Part shown: positions 28,329 through 36,769 of the stretch, one piece after another
How positions within the stretch are numbered: position 1 is the stretch's first letter
Layout: the number at the start of each line of letters is the position of its first letter
Assembly (NCBI RefSeq): GCF_018760365.1
Contig: NZ_JAHIAB010000003.1
Span: forward strand, 365,197-429,196
DNA: 64,000 nucleotides
Origin: Pseudooceanicola endophyticus
Lineage (GTDB): Bacteria > Pseudomonadota > Alphaproteobacteria > Rhodobacterales > Rhodobacteraceae
Reading direction: 5' to 3'
Position numbers and translations under genes: made by a program
The notes under the pieces: generated by a model
What the model was told of the DNA's origin: nothing
What the model saw: the letters and a program-made list of their open reading frames with translations, nothing else
Database searches by the model: none

Positions 28329-28357
28329 AAAAAGCCGGGCCCCTTGCGGGGCCCGGC
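28329..28357 (-). terminator. Terminator of the cyd operon
   Basis: A perfect 10-bp stem GCCGGGCCCC/GGGGCCCGGC with a 4-base loop is followed, on the minus strand, by five T. It lies 17 bases after the cydX stop codon and is a standard intrinsic terminator. Confidence 0.85.
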
Positions 28358-28373
28358 GGCTGGATCAGGGCGG

Positions 28374-28490
28374 CTATTCCTCGTCGCCTTCGGCCATGCG
28401 CCGGTCGCGCTGCAGCTCGACCCACATGGCGTTCATGACGGCGAAGACGGCGGCCAGGGGCAGGCCCAGAAGCCAGGCAAAATACCACAT
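28374..28490 (-). CDS. cydX: Cytochrome bd oxidase small subunit CydX
   Basis: A 38-residue protein beginning MWYFAWLLGLPLAAVFAVMN and ending in a short acidic, Arg-rich tail. The start MWYFAW, the single membrane helix and the AMWVELQ segment match CydX/CbdX proteins, which bind CydA and stabilise the haems. A GAGAGGA ribosome site stands eight bases before the ATG, and the gene begins 13 bases after cydB. It is short enough to be missed by default gene callers. The terminator follows directly, making it the last gene of the operon. Confidence 0.9.
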   Translation of the reverse strand: MWYFAWLLGLPLAAVFAVMNAMWVELQRDRRMAEGDEE

Positions 28491-28503
28491 CGCATTGGTC
28501 CTC

Positions 28504-29667
28504 TCAGTAGACGGTTTCGGAGTTCTTGGCGACGTCCTCGACCGTGACCTTGCCCCAGAGCACCTTGTAGACCCAGGCGGTGTAGAGCAGGATGATCGGC
28601 AGGAAGATGACCGTCGCCACCAGCATGATGAACAGCGTCAGGTGCGAGGACGAGGCGTCCCAGACCGTCAGCGAGGCGGTGGGGTTCAGCGAGCTGGGCA
28701 GGATGAACGGGAACATCGTCAGCCCGACCGAGGAGATCGCGCCGAAGATCGCCAGCTTGGAGAACAGCAGCGTGCTGCCCTCGCGGCCGGCGCGCAGCCC
28801 CAGCACCGCCAGACCCATGCCGGCGAAGGCAAGGATCGGGGCGATGATGATCCAGGGACGTTCGCCATAGGCTGCCAGCCAGCTGCCGCCGCGCGTCACC
28901 TCGGACCACAGCGGGTTCGACGGGCCGTCGGTGACGACCGGGGCCGCCAGATGATAGGCGGGGATGCCGATCGCCAGCCAGATCCCGGCCAGGGCATAGC
29001 CCACCAGGAAGATCACGCCGGTCACCGAGCCGATGGCCCGGGCCCGCATCGCCACCACGCCGTCGGCCTTGAAGGACACCCAGGCGGCGCCATGGGTCAG
29101 CAGCATGGTCAGCGACACGATGCCGGTCAGCAGCGCGAAGGGGTTCAGCAGGAACAGCAGCTTCAGGATGAAGTTGCCCGGGTAGAGCGGGATCAGGTCC
29201 GGCGTCAGATCGAAGGGCACGCCCTTCAGCACGTTGCCGACGGCCACCCCGAAGATCAGCGCGGGCACCGCGCCGCCGACGAAGAGGCACCAGTCGAAGG
29301 TCGACCGCCACCGGGTGCCTTCCCGCTTGGAGCGGTACTTGAAGGACACCGGGCGCAGGATCAGCGCGGCGAGGATCAGGAACATCGCCAGGTAGAAGCC
29401 CGAGAAGCTGACCGCGTAGAGCGGCGGCCAGGCGGCGAAGATCGCGCCGCCGCCCAGGATGAACCACACCTGGTTGCCTTCCCAGACGGGACCCACGGTG
29501 TTGATGACCTGGCGGCGCTCCATGTCGGTCTTGCCGATGAAGGGCATCAGCGCCGCGGTGCCCATGTCGAAGCCGTCGGTCATCGCGAAGCCGATGAGCA
29601 GCACGCCCAGCAGCACCCACCAGATGACCCGCAGGGTTTCATAGTCGATGAGGTTGGAAAGGATCAT
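28504..29667 (-). CDS. cydB: Cytochrome bd ubiquinol oxidase subunit II
   Basis: A 387-residue membrane protein with about eight to nine helices. It has the family opening DYETLRVIWWVLLGVLLIGF, then DGFDMGTAAL and WEGNQVWFILGGGAIFAAWP. CydB has no haem ligands; it holds ubiquinone or a structural lipid and shapes the oxygen channel beside CydA. It begins five bases after the cydA stop and is followed by cydX. Confidence 0.95.
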   Translation of the reverse strand: MILSNLIDYETLRVIWWVLLGVLLIGFAMTDGFDMGTAALMPFIGKTDMERRQVINTVGPVWEGNQVWFILGGGAIFAAWPPLYAVSFSGFYLAMFLILAALILRPVSFKYRSKREGTRWRSTFDWCLFVGGAVPALIFGVAVGNVLKGVPFDLTPDLIPLYPGNFILKLLFLLNPFALLTGIVSLTMLLTHGAAWVSFKADGVVAMRARAIGSVTGVIFLVGYALAGIWLAIGIPAYHLAAPVVTDGPSNPLWSEVTRGGSWLAAYGERPWIIIAPILAFAGMGLAVLGLRAGREGSTLLFSKLAIFGAISSVGLTMFPFILPSSLNPTASLTVWDASSSHLTLFIMLVATVIFLPIILLYTAWVYKVLWGKVTVEDVAKNSETVY

Positions 29668-29672
29668 GTCTC

Positions 29673-31289
29673 TTACTCCCCTGCCGGCACTGCGGCGTAG
29701 GGCTTGTCACCCCGGTCCGAGGTCAGGCGGGCTTCGTGACGGGCCATCCAGGCTTCGGTTTCCTTGACGTCGATATGCGGACCCTTGCGGATGTATTTCA
29801 GCATCAGGCCCATCTCGACGACGAAGAGCACAGAGTAGAAGGCGACGAAGCCGATCAGCGTGAACAGCAGGTCGCCGACGGAAAGCTGCGAGGCCGAAAG
29901 GGCTGTCGGCAGCACGCCGTCCACGGTCCAGGGTTGGCGGCCGAATTCGGCCACGACCCACCCCATCTCTGCCGCGATCCAGGGGAAGGGGATCACGATC
30001 ACCGCGAGGCGCAGGGCCCAGCGGGGATAGCTCTGCCCTTTGAAGGAGGAGCGGAAGAAGAAGTAGATCATCACGGCGATGAAGGCGAAGCCGAGGGCGA
30101 CCATGATCCGGAAGGCCCAGAACAGGATGCCGACTCCGGGCACGGTATCATCCGCGGCCTGCTGGATCTGCGCGGGCGTGGCCTGGCGCGGATCGTCCAC
30201 GTAGCGTTTCAGCAGCAGGGCATAGCCCAGGTCCGCGGAATGCGCTTCGAAGGTGGCACGGACATCGGCCGGAACCTGGTCCTTGTCGGCGCGGATGGTC
30301 ATCAGCGCGTCATAGGCGATGATGCCGCTCTGGATGCGGTCCTTGTTCTTGGCGACCAGCTCGTCGATCCCGGGGATCGGGGTGTCGAGGGAGCGGGTGC
30401 CGATCAGGCCCATGACCCAGGGAACGTGGATCGCGTAATGCGTCTCGCGCGCTTCCTTGTCCGGGAAGCCGAACAGGGTGAAATGGGCGGGCGCGGGCTC
30501 GGTCTCCCACATGGCCTCGATGGAGGCGAGCTTCATCTTCTGGGTCTCGCCGGCGGTATAGCCGGACTCGTCGCCCAGCACGACGACCGAAAGCGCTGCG
30601 GCCAGACCGAAGGCGGAGGCCACCGTGATAGAGCGTTTCGCAAGCTCCAGGTGGCGGCCCTTCAGCAGGTACCAGGCCGAGACGCCCAGCACGAAGACCG
30701 AGGCCGTGACATAGCCCGCCGAGACGGTGTGCACGAACTTGGCCTGCGCCACGGGGTTGAACAGCACGGCCATGAAATCGGTCATTTCCATGCGCATCGT
30801 GTCGGGGTTGAAGGTGGCTCCGACCGGGTGCTGCATCCAGCCGTTGGCGATCAGGATCCACAGGGCCGAGAAGTTCGACCCGATGGCCACCAGCCAGGCG
30901 ACGATGCAGTGGGTGACCGGTTTCATCCGGTCCCAGCCGAAGAAGAAAAGCCCCACGAAGGTCGCCTCGAGGAAGAAGGCCATCAGGCCCTCGATCGCCA
31001 GCGGCGCCCCGAAGATGTCACCCACGTAGTGGCTGTAGTAGCTCCAGTTCATGCCGAACTGGAACTCCATCGTGATCCCGGTGGCGACACCGAGCACGAA
31101 GTTGATCCCGAACAGCGTTCCCCAGAATTTGGTCATCTGCCGCCAGATGGGGCGGCCGGTCATGACATAGACAGTCTCCATGATCGCCACGAGGATCGCG
31201 AGACCCAGCGTCAGCGGCACGAAGAGGAAGTGATATAGGGCTGTCGACGCGAATTGCAGTCGCGACAGCTCGACGACACCTAGCTCCAT
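29673..31289 (-). CDS. cydA: Cytochrome bd ubiquinol oxidase subunit I
   Basis: A 538-residue subunit carrying the three haems. The haem b595 ligand is His20 in STALYHFLFVPLTLGL; GAPLAIEGLMAFFLEATFVG holds the conserved Glu pair of the proton channel; the Q-loop ends with AEFGRQPWTVDGVLPT. The Q-loop length resembles the long (L) form of E. coli, to be confirmed by alignment. The enzyme reduces oxygen to water with ubiquinol at low oxygen tension. A possible -10 box lies upstream, and an AAGGAG site precedes the ATG. Confidence 0.95.
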   Translation of the reverse strand: MELGVVELSRLQFASTALYHFLFVPLTLGLAILVAIMETVYVMTGRPIWRQMTKFWGTLFGINFVLGVATGITMEFQFGMNWSYYSHYVGDIFGAPLAIEGLMAFFLEATFVGLFFFGWDRMKPVTHCIVAWLVAIGSNFSALWILIANGWMQHPVGATFNPDTMRMEMTDFMAVLFNPVAQAKFVHTVSAGYVTASVFVLGVSAWYLLKGRHLELAKRSITVASAFGLAAALSVVVLGDESGYTAGETQKMKLASIEAMWETEPAPAHFTLFGFPDKEARETHYAIHVPWVMGLIGTRSLDTPIPGIDELVAKNKDRIQSGIIAYDALMTIRADKDQVPADVRATFEAHSADLGYALLLKRYVDDPRQATPAQIQQAADDTVPGVGILFWAFRIMVALGFAFIAVMIYFFFRSSFKGQSYPRWALRLAVIVIPFPWIAAEMGWVVAEFGRQPWTVDGVLPTALSASQLSVGDLLFTLIGFVAFYSVLFVVEMGLMLKYIRKGPHIDVKETEAWMARHEARLTSDRGDKPYAAVPAGE

Positions 31290-31326
31290 TCCCGGTTTCT
31301 CCTTGCTTCAAGGCAGATCCGCGCAC

Positions 31327-31332
31327 AGTATA
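31327..31332 (-). promoter_or_regulatory. Candidate -10 box upstream of cydA
   Basis: TATACT on the minus strand, about 38 bases before the cydA ATG. A TTGACA at 31365-31370 is 32 bases away, too far to be its -35. No FNR-type TTGAT-N4-ATCAA palindrome is visible in the 145-base gap, so low-oxygen control must come another way. Confidence 0.3.
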
Positions 31333-31434
31333 CACGTTTTACGCGATTTCGTGAGTCACGGACCTGTCAATCGCGGCGGACATTAGTCCTTTGGCGGGAA
31401 TAGTCCCTGTGACAATATCACCTATCCCTGTGCC

Positions 31435-33042
31435 TTACCCAAGCGTCACCCGGCGCTGGAACAGCCCGCTGTCGGCGCCCCGGTGCAGCGCCACCAGCAG
31501 CGCGGCCTGCGGCAGATAGGCCCGCACGCCGGCCATCACCCGGGCCGCCGTGGCGCTGTCCAGCCCCTCGGTCGGCTCGTCCAGAAGCAGCACCGAAGGC
31601 CTTTTCAGCAAGGCTCTGGCAAGGCACAGCCGCCGCGCCTGCCCGCCCGAAAGGCCGGCGCCGCCCTCGCCCAGAAGCGCGTCCGGTCCCCCCCGGCGGC
31701 GCACCTCTTCCGCAAGGTCAACCGCATCCAGAACCGACCAGATTTCAGGGTCTTCGGCGGGTCCTGCCAGCGTCAGGTTGTCGCGGACGGAACCGGCGAT
31801 CAGGGCGCTGCGTTGCGGCAGCATGATCACATTCTTGCGAAAATCGGCCTCTCGCCATTGCGAAATCGACCTTCCTTGAAAAGTCACAGACCTCTCCGGA
31901 GGAATCGGAATCAGTCCGGCGGCCTGAAGAAGCAGAGTCGTCTTGCCCGAACCGCTGGGTCCGCTCAGCGCCACTGCATCCCCCGGTTGCAGGATCAGCT
32001 GCTGTTGCGGGGTGGTCAGGACCATGGCAGGCGCGCCGGGCACCGGATCCGCGGGGGAGTCGGGTGCGCCCTCGGCGGGCGTTTCGGGCGCGACCCGGCC
32101 CGCCGCATCGGCCATCCGTCCGATCTCGGACACGCCCCGGCGCAACGGCAGCAGCGCTTCCGCCAGCGCCAGGGTCACGAAGACGGCGATGGCGGCGGCG
32201 GCGGCCCCCGCCTGCCCTGCGGCCACCAGCGCCCCCGCCAGCACGATGGCCAGGGCCACGGCGATCCCGTGCAGCAGCGACAGTGCCAGCCCTGCCCCCC
32301 GGTCGGCCCGGTCCAGCCGCGCGGCAGCGGCACGGGCCTGTCCGTCAACCTGCGCCAGCGCGGCGCGGCGTTCGGGGATCTGGCCGGCAAGGATCAGCGC
32401 CTCGCGGTCACGGATCATGTCGATCAGGCCCCGGCGCAGGCGTTGCAGCGCGGCTTCCGCCTCCGAAGCCGGTGCTAGGCTGCGCCGCGCCAGCACCAGC
32501 AGGATCAGCGCCGCGCCCGGCAGCAGCAGAAGCGGCAGCATCAGCGCCACGCCACCGCCCACCAGCGCCCAGAGGGCCAGCGCCGCCAGCACGATGGTAC
32601 AGCCCCCCGCCAGCAGCGGCAGCAGCAGCCGCAGCACCAGCCCGTCCAGCGCATCGACATCGGCAATGATCCGGGTCAGCGCGGTCTCGCTGCGCAGCTG
32701 CGCCAGGGCACGCGCCCCGGCCCGGGCCTGACGGCGCAGCAGGTCGACCCGCAGCGCCGCCAGCGCCCTGAGCGTCGCATCATGGGTCAGAACCCGTTCG
32801 CCGTAGCGCGCCGCCGTTCGCCCAAGGGCCAGGAAGCGCACCCCCGCAGAGGGGCGGAAGACATCGAAGGCAATGCCCATGCCCGCCACCCCGGCAATGC
32901 CGGTGGCGGTGATGAACCAGCCCGAAAGGCCCAGCAGCGCCGCCCCCATCAGCAGCACCACCAGCGCCAGCGCGGCGCCCCGCGTCATCGCCCAGGGCGC
33001 CGCCCCCAGCAATTGCCGCATCATCTTCAGCATCGGTTTCAT
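31435..33042 (-). CDS. cydC: Cysteine/glutathione exporter ABC subunit CydC
   Basis: A 535-residue half-transporter with six N-terminal membrane helices and a C-terminal ABC domain (Walker A GPSGSGKTT, signature LSGGQARR, Walker B VLLLDEPTEGLD). LSGWFITATGIAG near residue 40 and LTRIIADVDALDGLVLRLLLP are CydC landmarks. With CydD it exports thiols to the periplasm and is needed to assemble cytochrome bd. Its ATG overlaps the cydD stop. A 145-base gap separates it from cydA, so cydAB may have its own promoter. Confidence 0.92.
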   Translation of the reverse strand: MKPMLKMMRQLLGAAPWAMTRGAALALVVLLMGAALLGLSGWFITATGIAGVAGMGIAFDVFRPSAGVRFLALGRTAARYGERVLTHDATLRALAALRVDLLRRQARAGARALAQLRSETALTRIIADVDALDGLVLRLLLPLLAGGCTIVLAALALWALVGGGVALMLPLLLLPGAALILLVLARRSLAPASEAEAALQRLRRGLIDMIRDREALILAGQIPERRAALAQVDGQARAAAARLDRADRGAGLALSLLHGIAVALAIVLAGALVAAGQAGAAAAAIAVFVTLALAEALLPLRRGVSEIGRMADAAGRVAPETPAEGAPDSPADPVPGAPAMVLTTPQQQLILQPGDAVALSGPSGSGKTTLLLQAAGLIPIPPERSVTFQGRSISQWREADFRKNVIMLPQRSALIAGSVRDNLTLAGPAEDPEIWSVLDAVDLAEEVRRRGGPDALLGEGGAGLSGGQARRLCLARALLKRPSVLLLDEPTEGLDSATAARVMAGVRAYLPQAALLVALHRGADSGLFQRRVTLG

Positions 33043-34694
33043 GCGCTTACCTCCACCGCGCGATCCAGCGCCGCAATCAGTGCCGGATCATGGGTTGCAA
33101 CCACCAGCGTGCGCCCGGCGCCGCGCAGGTCCAGCAGCGCCCGGATCACCCGGGCGCCGGTCTCGGCATCAAGATCGGCGGTCGGTTCGTCCGCCAGGAT
33201 CAGCTCCCGCTCCGAGGCAACGGCGCGCGCGATCATCAGCCGCCGCGCCTCGCCGCCGGACACCCCGCCGCCACGCTCCCCCAGCCGCGTCGCCAGCCCC
33301 TCGGGCAGGCGCGCGACGATGCGGCCGGCCTGCGCCAGATCCAGCGCCGTTTCCAGATCCGCGTCCGGGCCGCCCAGGTAGGCCTCAAGCGTCATGTCGC
33401 CGAAATGCGGGCGCTGCGGCAGGAAGGCCATTCGGGCGCGCCAGGCATCGGCTGTTTCGCCGTCCAGAAGCCGGCCACAGACCCGGATCTCGCCCTCTGC
33501 CAGCGGCACCAGACCGGCCAGCGCCATCAGGCATGTCGACTTGCCGGCTCCCGACGGCCCGCTCAGCGCCACCGCCTCTCCGGCCTTTAGCGTCAGGTCC
33601 GGCAGCGCCAGCAGGCGCCCCGGCAGGGCGGCCACCGCGCTGCGGATCTCGACCGCCAGCGGGCCTGCCAGCGGCGTCGCCGGCGTCCCCTCGCCCAGCA
33701 CGCTCAGCCGCTCGGCGGTTTCTGCCTCGGCCAGCTCCTGCGCCACTGCCAGCCCCGAAGCCCGGTCATGCCAGGCGGCGGCCAGATCGCGCAGCGGCTG
33801 GAAGAACTCGGGCGCCAGCAGCAGAACGAACAGCCCCCCCGACAGCGTCATCGGCTGCCCCCAGGTGCCGAAGGTCAGCACCCCGAGCAGCGAGAAGCCG
33901 ACATAGACCGCCACCATGGCCACCCCGATGGCCGCGAAAAGCTCCAGCACGGTGGAGGACAGGAAGGCAATGCGCAACACCGCCATGGTGCGCGCGCGCA
34001 GCCCCTCGGCGCGCTGCTCGAAATCCGCCGCCGCCCGTTCGGTCGCGCCCAGAAGCCGGATGTCCTGCAAGGCCGAAAGCCGGTCCATCAGCATGTCGTT
34101 CATCGAGGCGATCTCGCCCAGCTGCCGGCGCGAGGCCTCCTCGGCGGCCATCCCCACCAGCGCCATGAACAGCGGGATCAGCGGCCCGGAAACCAGCAGG
34201 ATCAGAGCCACCACCCAGGACACCCAGCCCGACAGCAGCAGCAGCGCCAGCGGCAGCAGCAGAACCTTCAGCGCCGCCACCCGGTAGCGGGTGATCCAGG
34301 GTTGCAGCATCGGCAGCTTCTGCACGCAAAGCGCGGCCACCGCCGCCGATCCCCGCGCCTCCCGGCTCAGCGCCTCGCGGCCCAGGATGCGGGCCCGCTC
34401 GCCCCCGATCACCCGGTCGGCGGCACGAAACAGCAGGGCTCCCGCCCGATGCTCCAGCAGCGCCCGCAGCAGCACGCATACCAGAAAGATCGCCGCCGCC
34501 CAAAGACTGCGCTGCATCACCTCCGTCCCGGAGGCCCAGCCAGAGACCGCCCAGGCCAGCCCGCCCGCCTGCACCGGCCAGAGCAGCCCGGCCAGCACCG
34601 AAAGCGCCCCGGCGCGCTGCAATTGCGGCGAAACCGGCGCGATCAGCCGCGCCTCTGCCGCCCGCGCGGCGGCCCTGTCGGGTTTTTCGGACAT
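33039..34694 (-). CDS. cydD: Cysteine/glutathione exporter ABC subunit CydD
   Basis: A 551-residue half-transporter, first gene of the cydDC-cydABX unit. Walker A is GPSGAGKST, the signature VSGGEARR and Walker B LILADEPTADLD, where Ala replaces the usual Leu before Asp. The membrane part includes IPLFMALVGMAAEEASRRQLG and a helix-rich N-terminus. It forms a heterodimer with CydC. The upstream divergent gap contains repeat-element copy B. Confidence 0.92.
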   Translation of the reverse strand: MSEKPDRAAARAAEARLIAPVSPQLQRAGALSVLAGLLWPVQAGGLAWAVSGWASGTEVMQRSLWAAAIFLVCVLLRALLEHRAGALLFRAADRVIGGERARILGREALSREARGSAAVAALCVQKLPMLQPWITRYRVAALKVLLLPLALLLLSGWVSWVVALILLVSGPLIPLFMALVGMAAEEASRRQLGEIASMNDMLMDRLSALQDIRLLGATERAAADFEQRAEGLRARTMAVLRIAFLSSTVLELFAAIGVAMVAVYVGFSLLGVLTFGTWGQPMTLSGGLFVLLLAPEFFQPLRDLAAAWHDRASGLAVAQELAEAETAERLSVLGEGTPATPLAGPLAVEIRSAVAALPGRLLALPDLTLKAGEAVALSGPSGAGKSTCLMALAGLVPLAEGEIRVCGRLLDGETADAWRARMAFLPQRPHFGDMTLEAYLGGPDADLETALDLAQAGRIVARLPEGLATRLGERGGGVSGGEARRLMIARAVASERELILADEPTADLDAETGARVIRALLDLRGAGRTLVVATHDPALIAALDRAVEVSA

Positions 34695-34805
34695 CTTGCA
34701 AGCCTTTCTCTTTCCACGGCTTCTCTGGTTATCCCGGATGCCGCCCCCCTTGAATGGACTGAATCGTCACAGCGTCCCACATCTTTTCCCCGCGCCCGGC
34801 TCTTT

Positions 34806-34866
34806 CATCTGGCCGAAAATATCCCGGGGGAGTCGCGCCTGACGCGACGGGGGCAGCGCCCCCCCC
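34806..34866 (-). repeat. Interspersed two-hairpin element, copy B
   Basis: Read on the minus strand: hairpin 1 GGGGGC-GCT-GCCCCC (34850-34864), hairpin 2 GTCGCG-TCAGG-CGCGAC (34833-34849), then TCCCCCGGGATATTT and GGCCAGATGA. It lies in the divergent gap between cydD and the TfoX-C gene. Confidence 0.85.
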
Positions 34867-34867
34867 G

Positions 34868-34912
34868 TTGACCCGCCTCCCCTCGACCCGCCTCCCCTTG
34901 ACCCGCGTCCCA
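34868..34912 (+). repeat. Three 15-bp tandem repeats
   Basis: Three copies of TTGACCCGCCTCCCC in tandem; the second has one change and the third has diverged at a few bases. They end 20 bases before the TfoX-C start codon. They may arise by slippage in GC-rich DNA. Confidence 0.7.
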
Positions 34913-34932
34913 TCCGGGGCCACCCTCCGGCC

Positions 34933-35277
34933 ATGACCGCGATCCGCAGCATCCGCAACCTCGGCCCCGCCCTCGAAGAGGCCTTCCACGCCGCCGGCAT
35001 CACCAGCGCCGAGGCGCTGCGCGCCCTTGGTGCCGATGCGGGTTACGAGGCGGTGGTGCGCGCCGGCAGACGCCCCCATGTGATGGCCTTCATCGCCCTG
35101 GTGACCGGCCTTCAGGACCGCCCCTGGAACAGCTGCGACAAGGCCGAGCGCGCCCTGCTCAGGACCCGCTACGAGGCCGTTCTGGAGCGCGCCCGCAGCG
35201 CCGGGCCGAAAGGCGATGCCCTGCCCGCCGACCTCTCCGCCTTCCTGGAACGTCACGGTATCCGCGCTGTGGGCTGA
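34933..35277 (+). CDS. TfoX/Sxy C-terminal domain protein
   Basis: A 114-residue protein made of the TfoX C-terminal domain alone: IRNLGPALEEAFHAAGITSAEALRALGADAGYEA is the family's helix-hairpin-helix-like opening, followed by WNSCDKAERALL-type helices. Full TfoX/Sxy proteins regulate competence genes, but the N-terminal domain is missing here, so a regulatory role is uncertain. It precedes two small membrane-protein genes on the same strand. Confidence 0.8.
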   Translation: MTAIRSIRNLGPALEEAFHAAGITSAEALRALGADAGYEAVVRAGRRPHVMAFIALVTGLQDRPWNSCDKAERALLRTRYEAVLERARSAGPKGDALPADLSAFLERHGIRAVG

Positions 35278-35332
35278 GGGAACCGGCAGCGCCCGGCCTT
35301 CGTTGGGTCGGCAAGCAACCACGGAGGAAAGC

Positions 35333-35521
35333 ATGGCCTATCAACGCACCGATTCCATCGGCGGGGACTTCCTGCGCGTCATCCTCGCCATCATCCTGCC
35401 GCCGCTCGGGGTCTTCTTCCAGGTCGGTTTCGGCAAGCATTTCTGGATCAACATCATCCTGACCCTGCTGGGCTACATCCCGGGCATCATCCACGCGCTC
35501 TACATCATCCTGCGGGACTGA
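35333..35521 (+). CDS. YqaE/Pmp3 family small membrane protein
   Basis: A 62-residue protein with two hydrophobic helices: LRVILAIILPPLGVFFQVGF and INIILTLLGYIPGIIHALYI. The ILPPLGVFFQVG motif defines the Pmp3/UPF0057 family, which is linked to membrane-potential stability under salt or cold stress. The ATG at 35333 follows GGAGGA; an upstream in-frame start has no ribosome site. The next gene begins four bases after its stop. Confidence 0.92.
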   Translation: MAYQRTDSIGGDFLRVILAIILPPLGVFFQVGFGKHFWINIILTLLGYIPGIIHALYIILRD

Positions 35522-35525
35522 GCCG

Positions 35526-35903
35526 ATGGCCCAGACCTGGACCCATCACGCCTCCCGCAGCACCCGCGCCGAGGACCTGCTGCGCCTGCAACGGCTGGAG
35601 CGTCTGGCACGCGGCCTTGACGCGGCCTTCCGCCTGCCCGGCACGCGGATCCGCTTCGGCTGGGACGGGCTGGTCGGGCTGGTGCCCTGGCTGGGCGACA
35701 CGCTGACCCTGCTGCCGACGCTCTGGATCGTGATCCGGGCCTGGGAAATGGGCATCCGCAAGCGGGTGCTCGTGCAGATGGCGGGCAATATCATGCTCGA
35801 CTGGCTGCTGGGCATGGTGCCGGTGCTGGGGGACATCTTCGACATCGGCTGGAAGGCCAACCTGCGCAATGTCGCCCTGATGCGGCGCGAGCTGGAGGGC
35901 TGA
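35526..35903 (+). CDS. DUF4112 domain membrane protein
   Basis: A 125-residue protein with two hydrophobic segments and the family motifs RFGWDGLVGLVPWLGDTL and LDWLLGMVPVLGDIFDIGWKAN, a repeat of P-x-L-G-D. Function is unknown. It starts four bases after the Pmp3-like gene, so the two are probably co-expressed. Confidence 0.85.
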   Translation: MAQTWTHHASRSTRAEDLLRLQRLERLARGLDAAFRLPGTRIRFGWDGLVGLVPWLGDTLTLLPTLWIVIRAWEMGIRKRVLVQMAGNIMLDWLLGMVPVLGDIFDIGWKANLRNVALMRRELEG

Positions 35904-36010
35904 GGCCCACGCCCGGGCAGATCCCGGTCCTGCGGCGTCCGGCAAGGAGGCCCGGCAAGACAGGGCCCTCAAGACAGGTGCCCTTCATCAGGGCCCGTCC
36001 ATCAGGCAAG

Positions 36011-36043
36011 AAAAAACCCCCGGCAGAGCCTGCCGGGGGTTTT
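36011..36043. terminator. Bidirectional terminator between DUF4112 gene and ndk
   Basis: An 11-bp stem AACCCCCGGCA/TGCCGGGGGTT with loop GAGCC has A-tract on one side and T-tract on the other. It serves both converging transcripts. Confidence 0.88.
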
Positions 36044-36066
36044 CCGTTTCAGCGGAACCGGAAGGT

Positions 36067-36489
36067 TCAGCCCACCAGCTCGAGGCCGGAGAAGAAATAG
36101 GCGATTTCCTGTGCCGCGGTTTCCGGAGCGTCGGAACCGTGGACCGAGTTTTCACCCATCGACAGGGCGAATTCCTTGCGGATGGTGCCCTCATCGGCGT
36201 TCGCCGGGTTGGTGGCGCCCATCACTTCACGGTTCTTCGCGATCGCGCCTTCGCCTTCCAGCACCTGCACGACGACCGGCTCGGATGCCATGAACTCGAC
36301 CAGCTCGCCGTAGAAGGGGCGATCCTTGTGGACTTCGTAGAACTTGCCGGCTTGCGCTTCGGAGAGGTGGATGCGCTTCTGCGCGACGATGCGCAGGCCG
36401 GCCTCTTCGAACTTGGCGTTGATCTTGCCGGTCAGGTTGCGGCGGGTGGCGTCGGGCTTGATGATCGACAGGGTGCGTTCGGTGGCCAT
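36067..36489 (-). CDS. ndk: Nucleoside diphosphate kinase
   Basis: A 140-residue enzyme of normal length. The catalytic His is in [12 protein letters not shown], and the N-terminal [17 protein letters not shown] is family-typical. It moves the gamma-phosphate from ATP to nucleoside diphosphates through a phospho-His. It is a single gene divergent from the ABC-F gene. Confidence 0.96.
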   Translation of the reverse strand: MATERTLSIIKPDATRRNLTGKINAKFEEAGLRIVAQKRIHLSEAQAGKFYEVHKDRPFYGELVEFMASEPVVVQVLEGEGAIAKNREVMGATNPANADEGTIRKEFALSMGENSVHGSDAPETAAQEIAYFFSGLELVG

Positions 36490-36649
36490 GTGTCTGGTCT
36501 CTCTTCCGGATGGGCAGGACTGCCCGCGTGAAAATCTGGCCTCGGGTAGCATGGGGTCGTGCGATTGAAAAGCCGTCAAATCGCGCCGGTGTGCGTGCCG
36601 TCGTGCGTGTCGGTGCGTGCCGGCGGGCATGCCTTTGGGGCACGCTCAG

Positions 36650-36715
36650 GGGGGCGCTGCCCCCGGCGCGGGCGGGCCCGCGCCTCCCCCGGGATATTTG
36701 TGGCCAGATGAGGGA
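36650..36715 (+). repeat. Interspersed two-hairpin element, copy C
   Basis: Hairpin 1 GGGGGC-GCT-GCCCCC (36650-36664); hairpin 2 GGCGCGGGC-GG-GCCCGCGCC (36665-36684, the longest stem of the set); tail TCCCCCGGGATATTT then GGCCAGATGA. It lies in the divergent ndk/ABC-F gap, 54 bases before the ABC-F start, so it is not a simple terminator of an upstream gene on that strand. Confidence 0.85.
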
Positions 36716-36769
36716 GCCGGGCGCGCGCGGGCCGTTGACGGTGTCGCGGGGATGCGTCACAGACGCCCC

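Noticed and set aside
31327..31370. TTGACA and TATACT as one sigma-70 promoter for cydA
   Set aside because: The spacing is 32 bases, far from the 16-18 needed; only the TATACT is kept as a weak candidate -10.
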